IMG/VR virus record: IMGVR_UViG_3300013132_003882
Span: 39,584-103,583 of that record
Direction: 5' to 3' (one strand)
Length of the DNA: 64,000 nt
Source: a virus
Shown: positions 1-6,546 of the stretch, piece after piece
Layout: every line of letters begins with the position of its first letter
Position numbering within the stretch: position 1 is the first letter of the stretch
Made by a program: the position numbers and the translations under genes
Notes under the pieces: generated by a model
The model's database searches: none
Seen by the model: the letters and a program-made list of their open reading frames with translations, nothing else
Told to the model about the DNA's origin: nothing

Positions 1-300
1 TGGAAAGACATAGGAACCAGTTACTATAGAATGACCACTGGCACTATATTACCTGTACATCGTGACTTGTATATTCGTTATATTCAATTGTTCAATTTAC
101 AAGGCCAAGAACATCGCATACGCAGAGTCATTGTGTTTTTGGAAGACTGGAAAAGTGGCCATTACTTTGAAGGTGCAGGAAAACCAATGACTCAATGGCA
201 TGCAGGCGATGCCATTGAATGGGTTTATGACACACCACACATGGCAGCCAACTTGGGTCTGGAGCCTAGATATACACTACAAATTACAGGATGGGTATGA
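1..300 (+). CDS. Fe(II)/2-oxoglutarate oxygenase-like protein, C-terminal part
   Basis: The reading frame is open from base 1, so the 5' end lies outside the window. The protein has the double-stranded beta-helix signature of aspartyl/asparaginyl beta-hydroxylase-like oxygenases: an HRD (HxD iron ligands), then a distal TPHMAAN carrying the second iron His, then EPRYTLQITG whose Arg would bind 2-oxoglutarate. The substrate cannot be told from sequence. It overlaps the next gene by ATGA, so the two are probably co-translated. Confidence 0.7.
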   Translation, partial: WKDIGTSYYRMTTGTILPVHRDLYIRYIQLFNLQGQEHRIRRVIVFLEDWKSGHYFEGAGKPMTQWHAGDAIEWVYDTPHMAANLGLEPRYTLQITGWV

Positions 301-1211
301 TAAGCACGTACAATGAATGGGACACACTGCGCAGAGTCATAGTGGGCCGGGCAGACACAGCCAACTGGCCTGTAAACGATTCAGTGTTCAAGAATGAAGG
401 AGAGAAGACCACTTGGCGAGAAACTCCTGTGCCCAGTGGTGCTGTGCCACAGTGGATCATAAACGAAGCCAATGAAGATCTTGACATTTTAGCAACCACA
501 TTACAAGCCATGGGAGTCACAGTGGATCGACCTAATCCTTGTTTGAATTTTCAAACACACGATGGTCTCAGTGCCTATTGCCCGAGAGATCGATTGTTGG
601 CCTATGGCAGCACCATGCTAGATCCTGTGATGATGTATCCCTGCAGGGACATGGAACTACAGTGCTACTTTGACATCCTGGCCGATGCAGACCGTGTGTT
701 GTCAATGCCACGGGGTCAAGGCATGGTACTGGAAGCTGCCAACATCTGCAAATTGAATGATCATTGGTTGGTGTTGGAAAGTTCAGGATGCAATGCACCA
801 GCATTGGCATGGCTACGTGTTCAATTTCCTGATGTCAAAATAGAATCTTGCAACTTCTATGCAGGTGTGCATATTGATTCAACCATTGTGCCCATACGTG
901 AAGGCTTGGTTCTGTTGAATGGAACCAGGGTGAATGAATCCAATTGCCCAGAAGTGTTCCGATCTTGGGACAAGATCTACGTGGATGATGTGGTGGCACA
1001 GGGCTTTTACCAATATCCTTATGCATCAAAATGGGTTGGCATGAACATGTTGGCCGTGAATCCCAACACTGTGATCATGGACCGGAACCAACCCAAACTC
1101 ATTGCTGAATTAGAACAACGTGGGTTCACTGTGATTCCGTTGGAATTACGCCACAGTCGCACTTTGGGCGGCGGATTCCATTGTGTCACACTGGATTTGG
1201 AGCGCGGTTGA
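297..1211 (+). CDS. amidinotransferase-family protein
   Basis: About 304 residues, starting MISTYNEWDTLRRVIVG, the typical opening of the glycine/inosamine amidinotransferase family (PF02274 fold). The catalytic His-Asp pair is seen in GVHIDST and the nucleophilic Cys in the C-terminal GGGFHCVT. Such enzymes move an amidino group from arginine to an amine; substrates here are unknown. The ATG at 297 overlaps the upstream stop (ATGA); an ATG at 291 is also possible. Its stop codon lies inside the -35 box of the next promoter. Confidence 0.8.
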   Translation: MISTYNEWDTLRRVIVGRADTANWPVNDSVFKNEGEKTTWRETPVPSGAVPQWIINEANEDLDILATTLQAMGVTVDRPNPCLNFQTHDGLSAYCPRDRLLAYGSTMLDPVMMYPCRDMELQCYFDILADADRVLSMPRGQGMVLEAANICKLNDHWLVLESSGCNAPALAWLRVQFPDVKIESCNFYAGVHIDSTIVPIREGLVLLNGTRVNESNCPEVFRSWDKIYVDDVVAQGFYQYPYASKWVGMNMLAVNPNTVIMDRNQPKLIAELEQRGFTVIPLELRHSRTLGGGFHCVTLDLERG

Positions 1212-1236
1212 CCATTATCTCTAAATGCTGTATAAT
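1208..1236 (+). promoter_or_regulatory. early promoter, leaderless type
   Basis: TTGACC, 17-nt spacer, TATAAT, then 6 nt to the ATG at 1243. The expected transcription start coincides with the start codon and no Shine-Dalgarno is present. Confidence 0.8.
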
Positions 1237-1242
1237 TACAGC

Positions 1243-2280
1243 ATGACTACACCTATTACTCCTCGCATCGGATTCTGTTGCAAGTGGCTCAATGATCCCA
1301 CGGAATGTGGGGGCATGAAGGTCAATGCTCGAGACCGTGATCTAAACGGCAGATCAACCACCATGCGATGGCTGCGCGAGCATGCGGATTTGGCTGAAGA
1401 ACGCCAATGGGACATCATGAATCACAACGCTCGTGCGGCCGTCCAGCTGATTGAACGTGTGGGCACACTACCTCCCGAACGCAGAATGGTACGCCTGGGC
1501 AGTGAAATGCTACAAGGCTACACTGAAAAGGATTGGATCAACTGGTGGCAACGTCAGGAAATACAAGAACACTGTGCAAAAATCTTTGCGCCTGTGGGCG
1601 AAGTCGCAAGACGTTTGGGTGTGCGTATTTCATTTCATCCTGGACAGTTTTGTGTGCTGGCATCAGAGTCAGACGAGATTGTGGAACGCAGTATACAGGA
1701 ATTTGAATATCATGCAGACATGGCACGGTGGATGGGCTACGGTGCGTCATGGCATGATCATGGATTTAAAATTAATGTGCATTTGTCTGGTAAAGGTGGA
1801 CCGGCAAAGTTCCTAAAAACTTTGGGGCGACTCACGCCCGAAGCCAGGAATCTTATTACCATCGAGAATGATGAGATGACAAATGGTTTGGACGTTACTC
1901 TTGCTGTGGCTGACAGTGTGGCTCTTGTTTTGGATGTTCATCACCATTGGATCAACACCGGTGAATATATCAAGCCCTTGGATCCACGTGCTCAACGGGT
2001 TGTTGAGTCTTGGCGTGGTGTGCGCCCTGCTCTTCACTACAGTGTCAGCCGTGAAGATGTTGTTGTGGGACATGATCCCCATGTACGACCAGACCTCACA
2101 GCCTTACTCGGTGCAGGGCACAAAAAGCAAAAGTTGAGAGCACACTCTGACTTTATGTGGAATCATGCTGTGAATGACTGGGCATTGCAGTTTACCGACC
2201 AGTGGGACATACAGGTCGAAGCCAAAGGCAAAAACTTGGCCAGTGAAATGCTGTACAACCAATGGAAAACCCATGCTTAA
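1243..2280 (+). CDS. uvsE: UV damage endonuclease UvdE/UvsE
   Basis: 345 residues matching the UvdE TIM-barrel family, which nicks DNA 5' of UV photoproducts. Visible family motifs are RIGFCCKW near the N-terminus, SFHPGQFCVLAS mid-protein, the IENDEM motif with its metal-binding Glu, and DVHHHW with clustered metal-binding His. I chose ATG 1243 because it lies 6 nt after the TATAAT; an ATG at 1225 precedes the -10 box and would not be on this transcript. It gives the phage light-independent DNA repair. The 3' end overlaps the next start (ATGCTTAA). Confidence 0.9.
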   Translation: MTTPITPRIGFCCKWLNDPTECGGMKVNARDRDLNGRSTTMRWLREHADLAEERQWDIMNHNARAAVQLIERVGTLPPERRMVRLGSEMLQGYTEKDWINWWQRQEIQEHCAKIFAPVGEVARRLGVRISFHPGQFCVLASESDEIVERSIQEFEYHADMARWMGYGASWHDHGFKINVHLSGKGGPAKFLKTLGRLTPEARNLITIENDEMTNGLDVTLAVADSVALVLDVHHHWINTGEYIKPLDPRAQRVVESWRGVRPALHYSVSREDVVVGHDPHVRPDLTALLGAGHKKQKLRAHSDFMWNHAVNDWALQFTDQWDIQVEAKGKNLASEMLYNQWKTHA

Positions 2281-2563
2281 TGCACTATCGGGAATTTTTG
2301 AATGGATACGAAATGATTACCGCACTAATAATTTTCGTTTTTTTGTTGAGTTGTGTGCTTGGGCTATATCTATCGGGTGTAGTATTACGATGGCTGCCAC
2401 GGTACCACATCCACCCCTACTTGTTCTCTATCCTGTATGGATTGTTGGTTGTGGGATGTATGCTTGGGCTGCTTGGACTAGGAAATCATTTGGTATGTTG
2501 GCCAACTACCTGCTATTAGTCAGCATTGATTCCGTTGGCCTGGTACGAATGCTGTTAGGTTGA
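2273..2563 (+). CDS. small membrane protein, unknown
   Basis: 96 residues with three predicted membrane segments, beginning MLNALSGIFEWIRNDYR. It resembles a small membrane family of T4-like marine phages with conserved RFxxE, YPxWIxGCxMYxWAAWTR and NY patterns. A competing frame (2262-2519) is also open, but this one has the more protein-like composition. Its start overlaps the uvsE stop, and its 3' end overlaps the convergent gene. Confidence 0.65.
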   Translation: MLNALSGIFEWIRNDYRTNNFRFFVELCAWAISIGCSITMAATVPHPPLLVLYPVWIVGCGMYAWAAWTRKSFGMLANYLLLVSIDSVGLVRMLLG

Positions 2564-3073
2564 TTTTTTGTTCCTTGGTGCACGTTTGACCGGTGCTTGA
2601 TTGCCTTCGTGAGCGCCTTTTTTGGTTGCTGCTTTAGCCTTGGTCACTGCCTTGGCTTTGTTGTCAGCAGTGATGTTGGCCACAGCCTCTACACGATTGG
2701 GATTTTGATCACTCACTGTCCATTCTTCAGCAGTGAGTTTGTGCAGTCCCACGCACAAGCCTGTTGGGCTACGACCGCAGCCACATTTGGGGGCAGTGGC
2801 TTCAACTCGATCATCTGGTGATTTTCCCAACGCAACATCTGTACTCTTGACGTGGATTTTGCCTTCGCCTACCTTGTCACCGTAAGGCCAGGGTTTGTCA
2901 GCATCAGCGTTTGAGCTAAATCGTGCCAAGGGGTGGCGCTCTGGATTTTTGCCAGGACCACCGGGGATCCATCGATCAATGGCGTCATCCGAATTGGCTT
3001 TTGTGGTTTTTACATAACCGTTCCACAACAACACAGCTACCACAACAACTGCTATAAAAATAATAAGTTCCAT
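2555..3073 (-). CDS. membrane-anchored CDGSH-like Fe-S/zinc protein
   Basis: 172 residues. An N-terminal membrane segment (about residues 3-18) is followed by a soluble region with KCGCGRSPTGLCVGLHK at about 95-111, a CxCxxS...CxGxH cluster close to the CDGSH iron-sulfur motif but one residue shorter between the Cys pairs. The C-terminus is Lys/Ala-rich. AAGGAG precedes the ATG and a late promoter lies upstream, so it is probably a late gene facing the early genes. Confidence 0.6.
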   Translation of the reverse strand: MELIIFIAVVVVAVLLWNGYVKTTKANSDDAIDRWIPGGPGKNPERHPLARFSSNADADKPWPYGDKVGEGKIHVKSTDVALGKSPDDRVEATAPKCGCGRSPTGLCVGLHKLTAEEWTVSDQNPNRVEAVANITADNKAKAVTKAKAATKKGAHEGNQAPVKRAPRNKKST

Positions 3074-3090
3074 GTTAAATCTCCTTGTGA

Positions 3091-3098
3091 ATATTTAC
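3091..3098 (-). promoter_or_regulatory. T4-type late promoter
   Basis: GGTAAATA on the minus strand, upstream of the gene starting at 3073; the leader then carries an AAGGAG ribosome site. Confidence 0.6.
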
Positions 3099-3149
3099 CG
3101 GCAAAATTAGTGAGCGTACACTAATCTGCCAGAAAAAGCCAAAATAATG

Positions 3150-3178
3150 TTGCAATGCCACATAAATAATGCTACAAT
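3150..3178 (+). promoter_or_regulatory. early promoter
   Basis: TTGCAA, 17-nt spacer, TACAAT. It yields a roughly 60-nt leader ending in AAGGAG before ATG 3246. Confidence 0.6.
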
Positions 3179-3245
3179 AGATCAACAAGACGCTGAATGG
3201 TTTGGGTCTTGTGTTCTAGAACTTGCTTAATTCAAGGAGAAAAAC

Positions 3246-3503
3246 ATGTTCAATTCCGTAATCGAAGCTGTGCAAACTGCACAAAAAACTTTTGTCAACA
3301 CTGTGGTCCAAAACGAAGAAATCGCCAAGCCCATGATTCGCATGATTGACAGCCAGTGCGATGCTGCCAAACTCACTGCCAAGGCAGTGTTGGATATCAC
3401 CACCACTATGGCCGCTGCCACAACTGAAAAAGTGCAGGAAGCAATGAAGTTTGACTTCACCAAATACACTGAAGCATTCAAGCCAGCCGCTGTTAAAAAG
3501 TAA
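3246..3503 (+). CDS. phasin-like helical protein
   Basis: 85 residues, all-helical and amphipathic, starting MFNSVIEAVQTAQKTF, with FVNTVVQNEE and DFTKYTEAFKPA. This resembles the short phasin-like proteins that coat polyhydroxyalkanoate granules in proteobacteria. The resemblance is by composition and pattern, not by a catalytic motif. It is a single-gene transcription unit between its own promoter and a double terminator hairpin. A non-phasin structural role is possible. Confidence 0.4.
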   Translation: MFNSVIEAVQTAQKTFVNTVVQNEEIAKPMIRMIDSQCDAAKLTAKAVLDITTTMAAATTEKVQEAMKFDFTKYTEAFKPAAVKK

Positions 3504-3549
3504 TACTCTAACATTACTTTTTGATAACCCTGCTGACGGCAGGGTTTTT
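3495..3549 (+). terminator. tandem terminator hairpins
   Basis: First hairpin: AAAAAGTAAT (3495-3504) with ATTACTTTTT (3513-3522), including the stop codon. Second: ACCCTGC / GCAGGGT (3527-3545) followed by a T-run that runs directly into the next TTGACC. The cassette recurs at 23453-23545. Confidence 0.75.
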
Positions 3550-3550
3550 C

Positions 3551-3579
3551 TTGACCAAAATTAGCCAAAATGCTATAAT
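3551..3579 (+). promoter_or_regulatory. early promoter, leaderless type
   Basis: TTGACC, 17 nt, TATAAT, 6 nt, ATG 3586. It abuts the preceding terminator T-run. Confidence 0.8.
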
Positions 3580-3585
3580 ACGAAC

Positions 3586-3822
3586 ATGACAAACAAACAT
3601 ATAGACAATATTTTACAGTGGACCGGAGCAGTGGCCATTGTGTTGGGCCACAGTTTCAACGCCATGGGTCCAAGCATGTACCCTTGGAACATCTTGGTAT
3701 TTGCCATAGGCACTTTGTTGTTTTTGACCTGGGCTGTTCGAGCACGTAATCAGCCACAGATGATGGTAAATGTAGTCTCATTGACCATTGGTCTAGTAGG
3801 GTTATACAAAGCCCTGGGTTGA
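3586..3822 (+). CDS. small membrane protein (leaderless gene)
   Basis: 78 residues with three hydrophobic segments; conserved-looking QWTGAVAIVLGHSFNA and short loops rich in aromatic residues. It resembles membrane proteins of T4-like cyanophages, function unknown. No Shine-Dalgarno; the ATG sits 6 nt after the -10 box. Its TGA stop lies within the -35 box of the next promoter. Confidence 0.7.
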   Translation: MTNKHIDNILQWTGAVAIVLGHSFNAMGPSMYPWNILVFAIGTLLFLTWAVRARNQPQMMVNVVSLTIGLVGLYKALG

Positions 3823-3847
3823 CCAGAATTTACCGATCTGCTATAAT
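3819..3847 (+). promoter_or_regulatory. early promoter
   Basis: TTGACC, 17 nt, TATAAT. Six nt later the sequence is ATC rather than ATG, and the gene downstream uses a normal AAAGGAGAG ribosome site. Confidence 0.8.
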
Positions 3848-3876
3848 TTGGTCATCAAACAAAAAAGGAGAGAGAT

Positions 3877-4089
3877 ATGCAAGCATCGATTACAGTAGCA
3901 GACATGATGGCGGCACTGAGCGCATTGCCCCCAGACGCACAACTGGTAGTGACCGAAAGCGGTTATTACAGTTATGGTGAGTTGGCCCGTGTGGGCTTGC
4001 CCGAAGCATACACTATAGACGGCGACGAGGATGACATCCCCCGTGGCACTGTGGTGTACCGTATTGGTCACAGTCACCAAAGTTATTGA
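3877..4089 (+). CDS. small acidic protein, unknown
   Basis: 70 residues beginning MQASITVADMMAALSALP with an acidic tract (DGDEDD). No recognised domain. Strong ribosome site AAAGGAGAG. It is followed by a hairpin-rich non-coding stretch on the same transcript. Confidence 0.6.
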   Translation: MQASITVADMMAALSALPPDAQLVVTESGYYSYGELARVGLPEAYTIDGDEDDIPRGTVVYRIGHSHQSY

Positions 4090-4094
4090 TTCAC

Positions 4095-4266
4095 AACCTG
4101 ATGTGGGGCAGGTCAAGGCCCCACAGTCCTATCCCAAGGATCACCTGAGCACGAACTCAGGGCCGATGAGCATCGTTGACCTACCACGGGTGCCGATGGA
4201 CGACGAATTTGGGAAGCAGTTGCAAGCAGTGGGAGGCATCGGCCGCACCGGGTGAGACCGGTCTTT
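4095..4266 (+). ncRNA. candidate structured RNA A
   Basis: A 195-nt gene-poor interval with several strong hairpins: TGTGGGG/CCCCACA (4102-4125), CCTGAG/CTCAGG (4144-4161), a long-range pairing GCCGATG/CATCGGC (4192-4198 with 4237-4243), and ACCGG/CCGGT followed by CTTTT (4247-4267), which could act as a weak terminator. It would be transcribed from the promoter at 3819. Alternative: a short peptide (MSIVDLPRVPMDDEF...) could be encoded from 4168. No RNA family recognised. Confidence 0.4.
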
Positions 4267-4284
4267 TGATAAAGGATAAAGAAA

Positions 4285-4524
4285 ATGGAAAAATTGTATG
4301 AAGTTTGGCAATCGCATGATCCACAAGGTTATGGTTGGTGCCAATTGTGGCAGGACTTGGAACCAGTTCGGTTGCCCTTGCCTTGGGCTCGTGAATATGC
4401 TCGCGAACTTTTTGAACGTCAAGGTTTGCCTGTACAACTGCGATCTTTCGGTCCTCGAGCCAAAGGCAAAGTTTATGCTGGATTTGGTGCTGATTGGTGG
4501 TCATGGGCCATGGTTGACCGATAA
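4285..4524 (+). CDS. small protein, unknown
   Basis: 79 residues, Trp/Arg-rich (MEKLYEVWQSHD..., ending WWSWAMVDR). No recognised family. An AAAGGAT ribosome-site-like element precedes the ATG. The -35 box of the next promoter lies inside its 3' end. Confidence 0.6.
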   Translation: MEKLYEVWQSHDPQGYGWCQLWQDLEPVRLPLPWAREYARELFERQGLPVQLRSFGPRAKGKVYAGFGADWWSWAMVDR

Positions 4525-4542
4525 TCACCCATCTGCTATAAT
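4514..4542 (+). promoter_or_regulatory. early promoter, leaderless type
   Basis: TTGACC, 17 nt, TATAAT, 6 nt, ATG 4549. Confidence 0.8.
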
Positions 4543-4548
4543 CACAAC

Positions 4549-4698
4549 ATGAAAACACTGACCTTCACTGTACAACTTTCTCGCCAGCGCCGCCGTGCGG
4601 TGGAGTTGTACAGTCGCGACACGCCGTTCCGGCCCCGAGTGGAACAGAATCGGACAGTGTACAACCGCAAAGTCAAACATCGGAATCGTGATGAATAA
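4549..4698 (+). CDS. very basic 49-residue protein (leaderless gene)
   Basis: Starts MKTLTFTVQLSRQRRRAVEL and is rich in Arg/Lys throughout, suggesting nucleic-acid contact. No recognised family. Supported by the exact 6-nt -10-to-ATG spacing and by overlap of its end with the next start (4691). It is the first gene of the operon encoding exported proteins. Confidence 0.55.
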   Translation: MKTLTFTVQLSRQRRRAVELYSRDTPFRPRVEQNRTVYNRKVKHRNRDE

Positions 4699-4939
4699 AC
4701 TGTTGACCGTATTACTAGCAGTGACCCTAGTGGGTTGTGCAAGTCAACTTTACCGCCCGCCATTGGACATCAGTACCATTCCCAATGATTGCGCCAACAA
4801 AAATTCCATCATTGCCTGGTTGGACCAGCAAGCCGCTATTCCCCAGCAAGCCTTAGAATCAAAGGAAGACTATGTTAGAAGTCGTGGACAAATTCGCTCG
4901 CGTATTTGGAGCCTGCGTTATACTTGTCAGCCTGTTTAG
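4691..4939 (+). CDS. lipoprotein, unknown
   Basis: 82 residues with a lipoprotein signal (MNKLLTVLLAVTLVGC; lipobox LVGC, Cys16). The mature part holds two further Cys and ends YTCQPV. Probably anchored in an envelope membrane facing the periplasm. First of a run of overlapping exported-protein genes. Confidence 0.65.
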   Translation: MNKLLTVLLAVTLVGCASQLYRPPLDISTIPNDCANKNSIIAWLDQQAAIPQQALESKEDYVRSRGQIRSRIWSLRYTCQPV

Positions 4940-5186
4940 TGGTTGCGCATCACGTGGCACACCCGGTGCCACAGTGATGACATATGAACAATTAAGATAC
5001 TTTCAAATTGATTGCAAGATTAAAAATCAGCAGATGGCCATGCTTGAAAGCATGCGACTGACCCCAGATGAAAAATTCATGGCATCAATGAAAGAGATCA
5101 ACCCATTTGAACCCAGGACCAGCAATATCAATCGCATGATTGATTGGCATCAGCACATGCTGGCCTATTGTGATAGGCACTTATGA
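4872..5186 (+). CDS. lipoprotein, unknown
   Basis: 104 residues; hydrophobic signal and lipobox FSGC near residue 25. It overlaps the previous gene by 68 nt in another frame. The mature region pairs two Cys (IDCKIK, AYCDRHL), typical of a periplasmic fold with a disulfide. A short N-terminal cytoplasmic extension (MLEVVDKFARVFG) is unusual; a later start is possible. Confidence 0.55.
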   Translation: MLEVVDKFARVFGACVILVSLFSGCASRGTPGATVMTYEQLRYFQIDCKIKNQQMAMLESMRLTPDEKFMASMKEINPFEPRTSNINRMIDWHQHMLAYCDRHL

Positions 5187-5743
5187 AAAAATTATTATGG
5201 TTGATACTGGCACCAGTCTCAGTGATGGCATCAGAGTGTGTGTTGCAAGATCGTACAGTAAGTCGTTCCACAGTGACCATTGCAGAACGTAGCAAGATCA
5301 CACAAGAAGTAGTGCCCAGCGCCAATGGCAATCGCAGATGCATGGTCAATATGCGAGTGCGTGTTGGATCAAACTGGCACACTGCATTTGGTGAACATGA
5401 ATGGCCCGGCGATCGTCCCAGAGAAGAAGCCTGTGCCGTGGCAGTAAAAAATGCCGAAGCAGATGTGATTGAGCGTGTGGGCCGGGTGAACACACTCAGC
5501 GAAAAAACCATGGTGTGTTCGGACCGACCGGACCTGCAGGCTCTACGCAGTACCAATCCTGGCACAGTGGCCGAACTGCATCAGTTCAGACCGCATCCAG
5601 ACTTTCCCCGAGAGTTTTGGCACAATGGCGCACCCTGCAGATACTTTTTGGACAGTGCTTATATTCGAAATGATGTGCGCACCTTTCAAGGAGTAATATG
5701 CAAAATACACGATGCCCGTTGGGTAGTGGTGGACAAATGGTAG
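5183..5743 (+). CDS. secreted periplasmic protein, unknown
   Basis: 186 residues with a cleavable signal peptide (MKKLLWLILAPVSVMAS) and five to six Cys in the mature part, suggesting disulfides. Starts by ATGA overlap with the previous lipoprotein gene. No recognised domain. Confidence 0.6.
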   Translation: MKKLLWLILAPVSVMASECVLQDRTVSRSTVTIAERSKITQEVVPSANGNRRCMVNMRVRVGSNWHTAFGEHEWPGDRPREEACAVAVKNAEADVIERVGRVNTLSEKTMVCSDRPDLQALRSTNPGTVAELHQFRPHPDFPREFWHNGAPCRYFLDSAYIRNDVRTFQGVICKIHDARWVVVDKW

Positions 5744-5772
5744 TTGACCAGAAATTCGCAATCATGTACAAT
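5744..5772 (+). promoter_or_regulatory. early promoter with +1 ATG
   Basis: TTGACC, 17 nt, TACAAT, 6 nt, ATG 5779, which opens an 8-codon leader ORF. Confidence 0.75.
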
Positions 5773-5778
5773 CTAGCT

Positions 5779-5805
5779 ATGTTTACAAATTGGAGGCAAA
5801 GATGA
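5779..5805 (+). other. 8-codon leader ORF (MFTNWRQR)
   Basis: Begins at the predicted transcription start and ends in TGA overlapping the ATG of the lipoprotein gene at 5802 (ATGA). It contains the GGAGG ribosome site for that gene. May couple leaderless initiation to the downstream start, or be fortuitous. Confidence 0.35.
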
Positions 5806-5924
5806 GGATAGCATTAATTGTGTTGGTGGCTGCTGTTGTAACAGGCTGTGGCACACTGGGTGGGGCAGTTGGCGGTGCTGGCAAAGATCTCAGCAAAGTC
5901 GGTGATTGGATTCAAAGCAAATAA
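5802..5924 (+). CDS. entericidin-like lipoprotein
   Basis: 40 residues, MRIALIVLVAAVVTGCGTLG, lipobox VTGC, followed by a Gly-rich stretch and GKDLSKVGDWIQSK. This is the size and pattern of entericidin A/B, the small bacterial toxin/antidote-like membrane lipoproteins. GGAGG lies 5-7 nt before the ATG. In a phage it might affect envelope stability or superinfection; function is inferred. Confidence 0.6.
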   Translation: MRIALIVLVAAVVTGCGTLGGAVGGAGKDLSKVGDWIQSK

Positions 5925-5932
5925 GGACAGAC

Positions 5933-6499
5933 ATGAAAAAGTATTTTGTAATTTTACCACTGGTGGCCTTGGTCACTGCTTGTGGCACAACCAAAGATGA
6001 CTACCAAAAACGAGCCGAGGCCGCTGAAGAAAAACGCGAAGCACAGGTCACCAAATCTATCAGTCGATCACCATCCTGGATGACTGAGCTGCCGTCCAGT
6101 GACAGTGCTGTTTTTGCCAATGGCTCAGCAGTGAGCTCGGACATGAGCATGGCTGATTACAAGGCCAAACTGTTTGCATACGGCAAGATCTGCATGGCCG
6201 CAGGTGGACGTGTGAGCCAACAAGCTCAGGTGTTCATGCAAGATTCAGAATCAGCTGGTGCTGAGTCCAGCGAACTGGCCATCAAAAGCATGTGCCCTGG
6301 TGTGGATTTGACTGGCATAGAAACTCGTGACATCAAGCGTGTGGGCGAAGGCAGCCGCTATCGCACCTATGTGCTGGTGGCTTTGCCCACCGGTGATGCC
6401 AACACTTTGCAAAGTCGCAAAGACAAGCTCATGCTGGACAAACGTGCTGACAAACGCAGTAAAGAAGCGTTCAAAGAGCTTGATCAAAACGCTCAGTAA
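5933..6499 (+). CDS. LPP20-like lipoprotein
   Basis: 188 residues, lipoprotein signal MKKYFVILPLVALVTACG (lipobox VTAC). The mature region has the NGSAVSS...DYKAKLFAYGKICMAAGG and RTYVLVALP pattern of LPP20-type envelope lipoproteins. ATG 5933 places the signal at the N-terminus; an in-frame upstream ATG (5906) overlaps the previous gene and would bury it. Ends at a strong terminator. Confidence 0.6.
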   Translation: MKKYFVILPLVALVTACGTTKDDYQKRAEAAEEKREAQVTKSISRSPSWMTELPSSDSAVFANGSAVSSDMSMADYKAKLFAYGKICMAAGGRVSQQAQVFMQDSESAGAESSELAIKSMCPGVDLTGIETRDIKRVGEGSRYRTYVLVALPTGDANTLQSRKDKLMLDKRADKRSKEAFKELDQNAQ

Positions 6500-6505
6500 A
6501 CGGCG

Positions 6506-6513
6506 TATAAATA
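6506..6513 (+). promoter_or_regulatory. late promoter-like TATAAATA
   Basis: Exact T4 late consensus between the stop at 6499 and the terminator hairpin; the hairpin would then lie in the 5' leader of the ClpP-like gene. Confidence 0.5.
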
Positions 6514-6540
6514 AAAGCGGCTTTCGGGCCGCTTTTCTCA
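6513..6540 (+). terminator. intrinsic terminator
   Basis: AAAAGCGGC / GCCGCTTTT with a 6-nt TTTCGG loop (6513-6536). Confidence 0.8.
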
Positions 6541-6546
6541 CTTTAT

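Noticed and set aside
1451-1816. 121-residue ORF inside uvsE in another frame
   Set aside because: Shadow of a confidently assigned gene, without its own ribosome site.
2262-2519. Alternative 85-residue membrane-like ORF
   Set aside because: The overlapping frame 2273-2563 fits gene spacing and a family-like pattern better; hydrophobicity here is a frame-shift effect.
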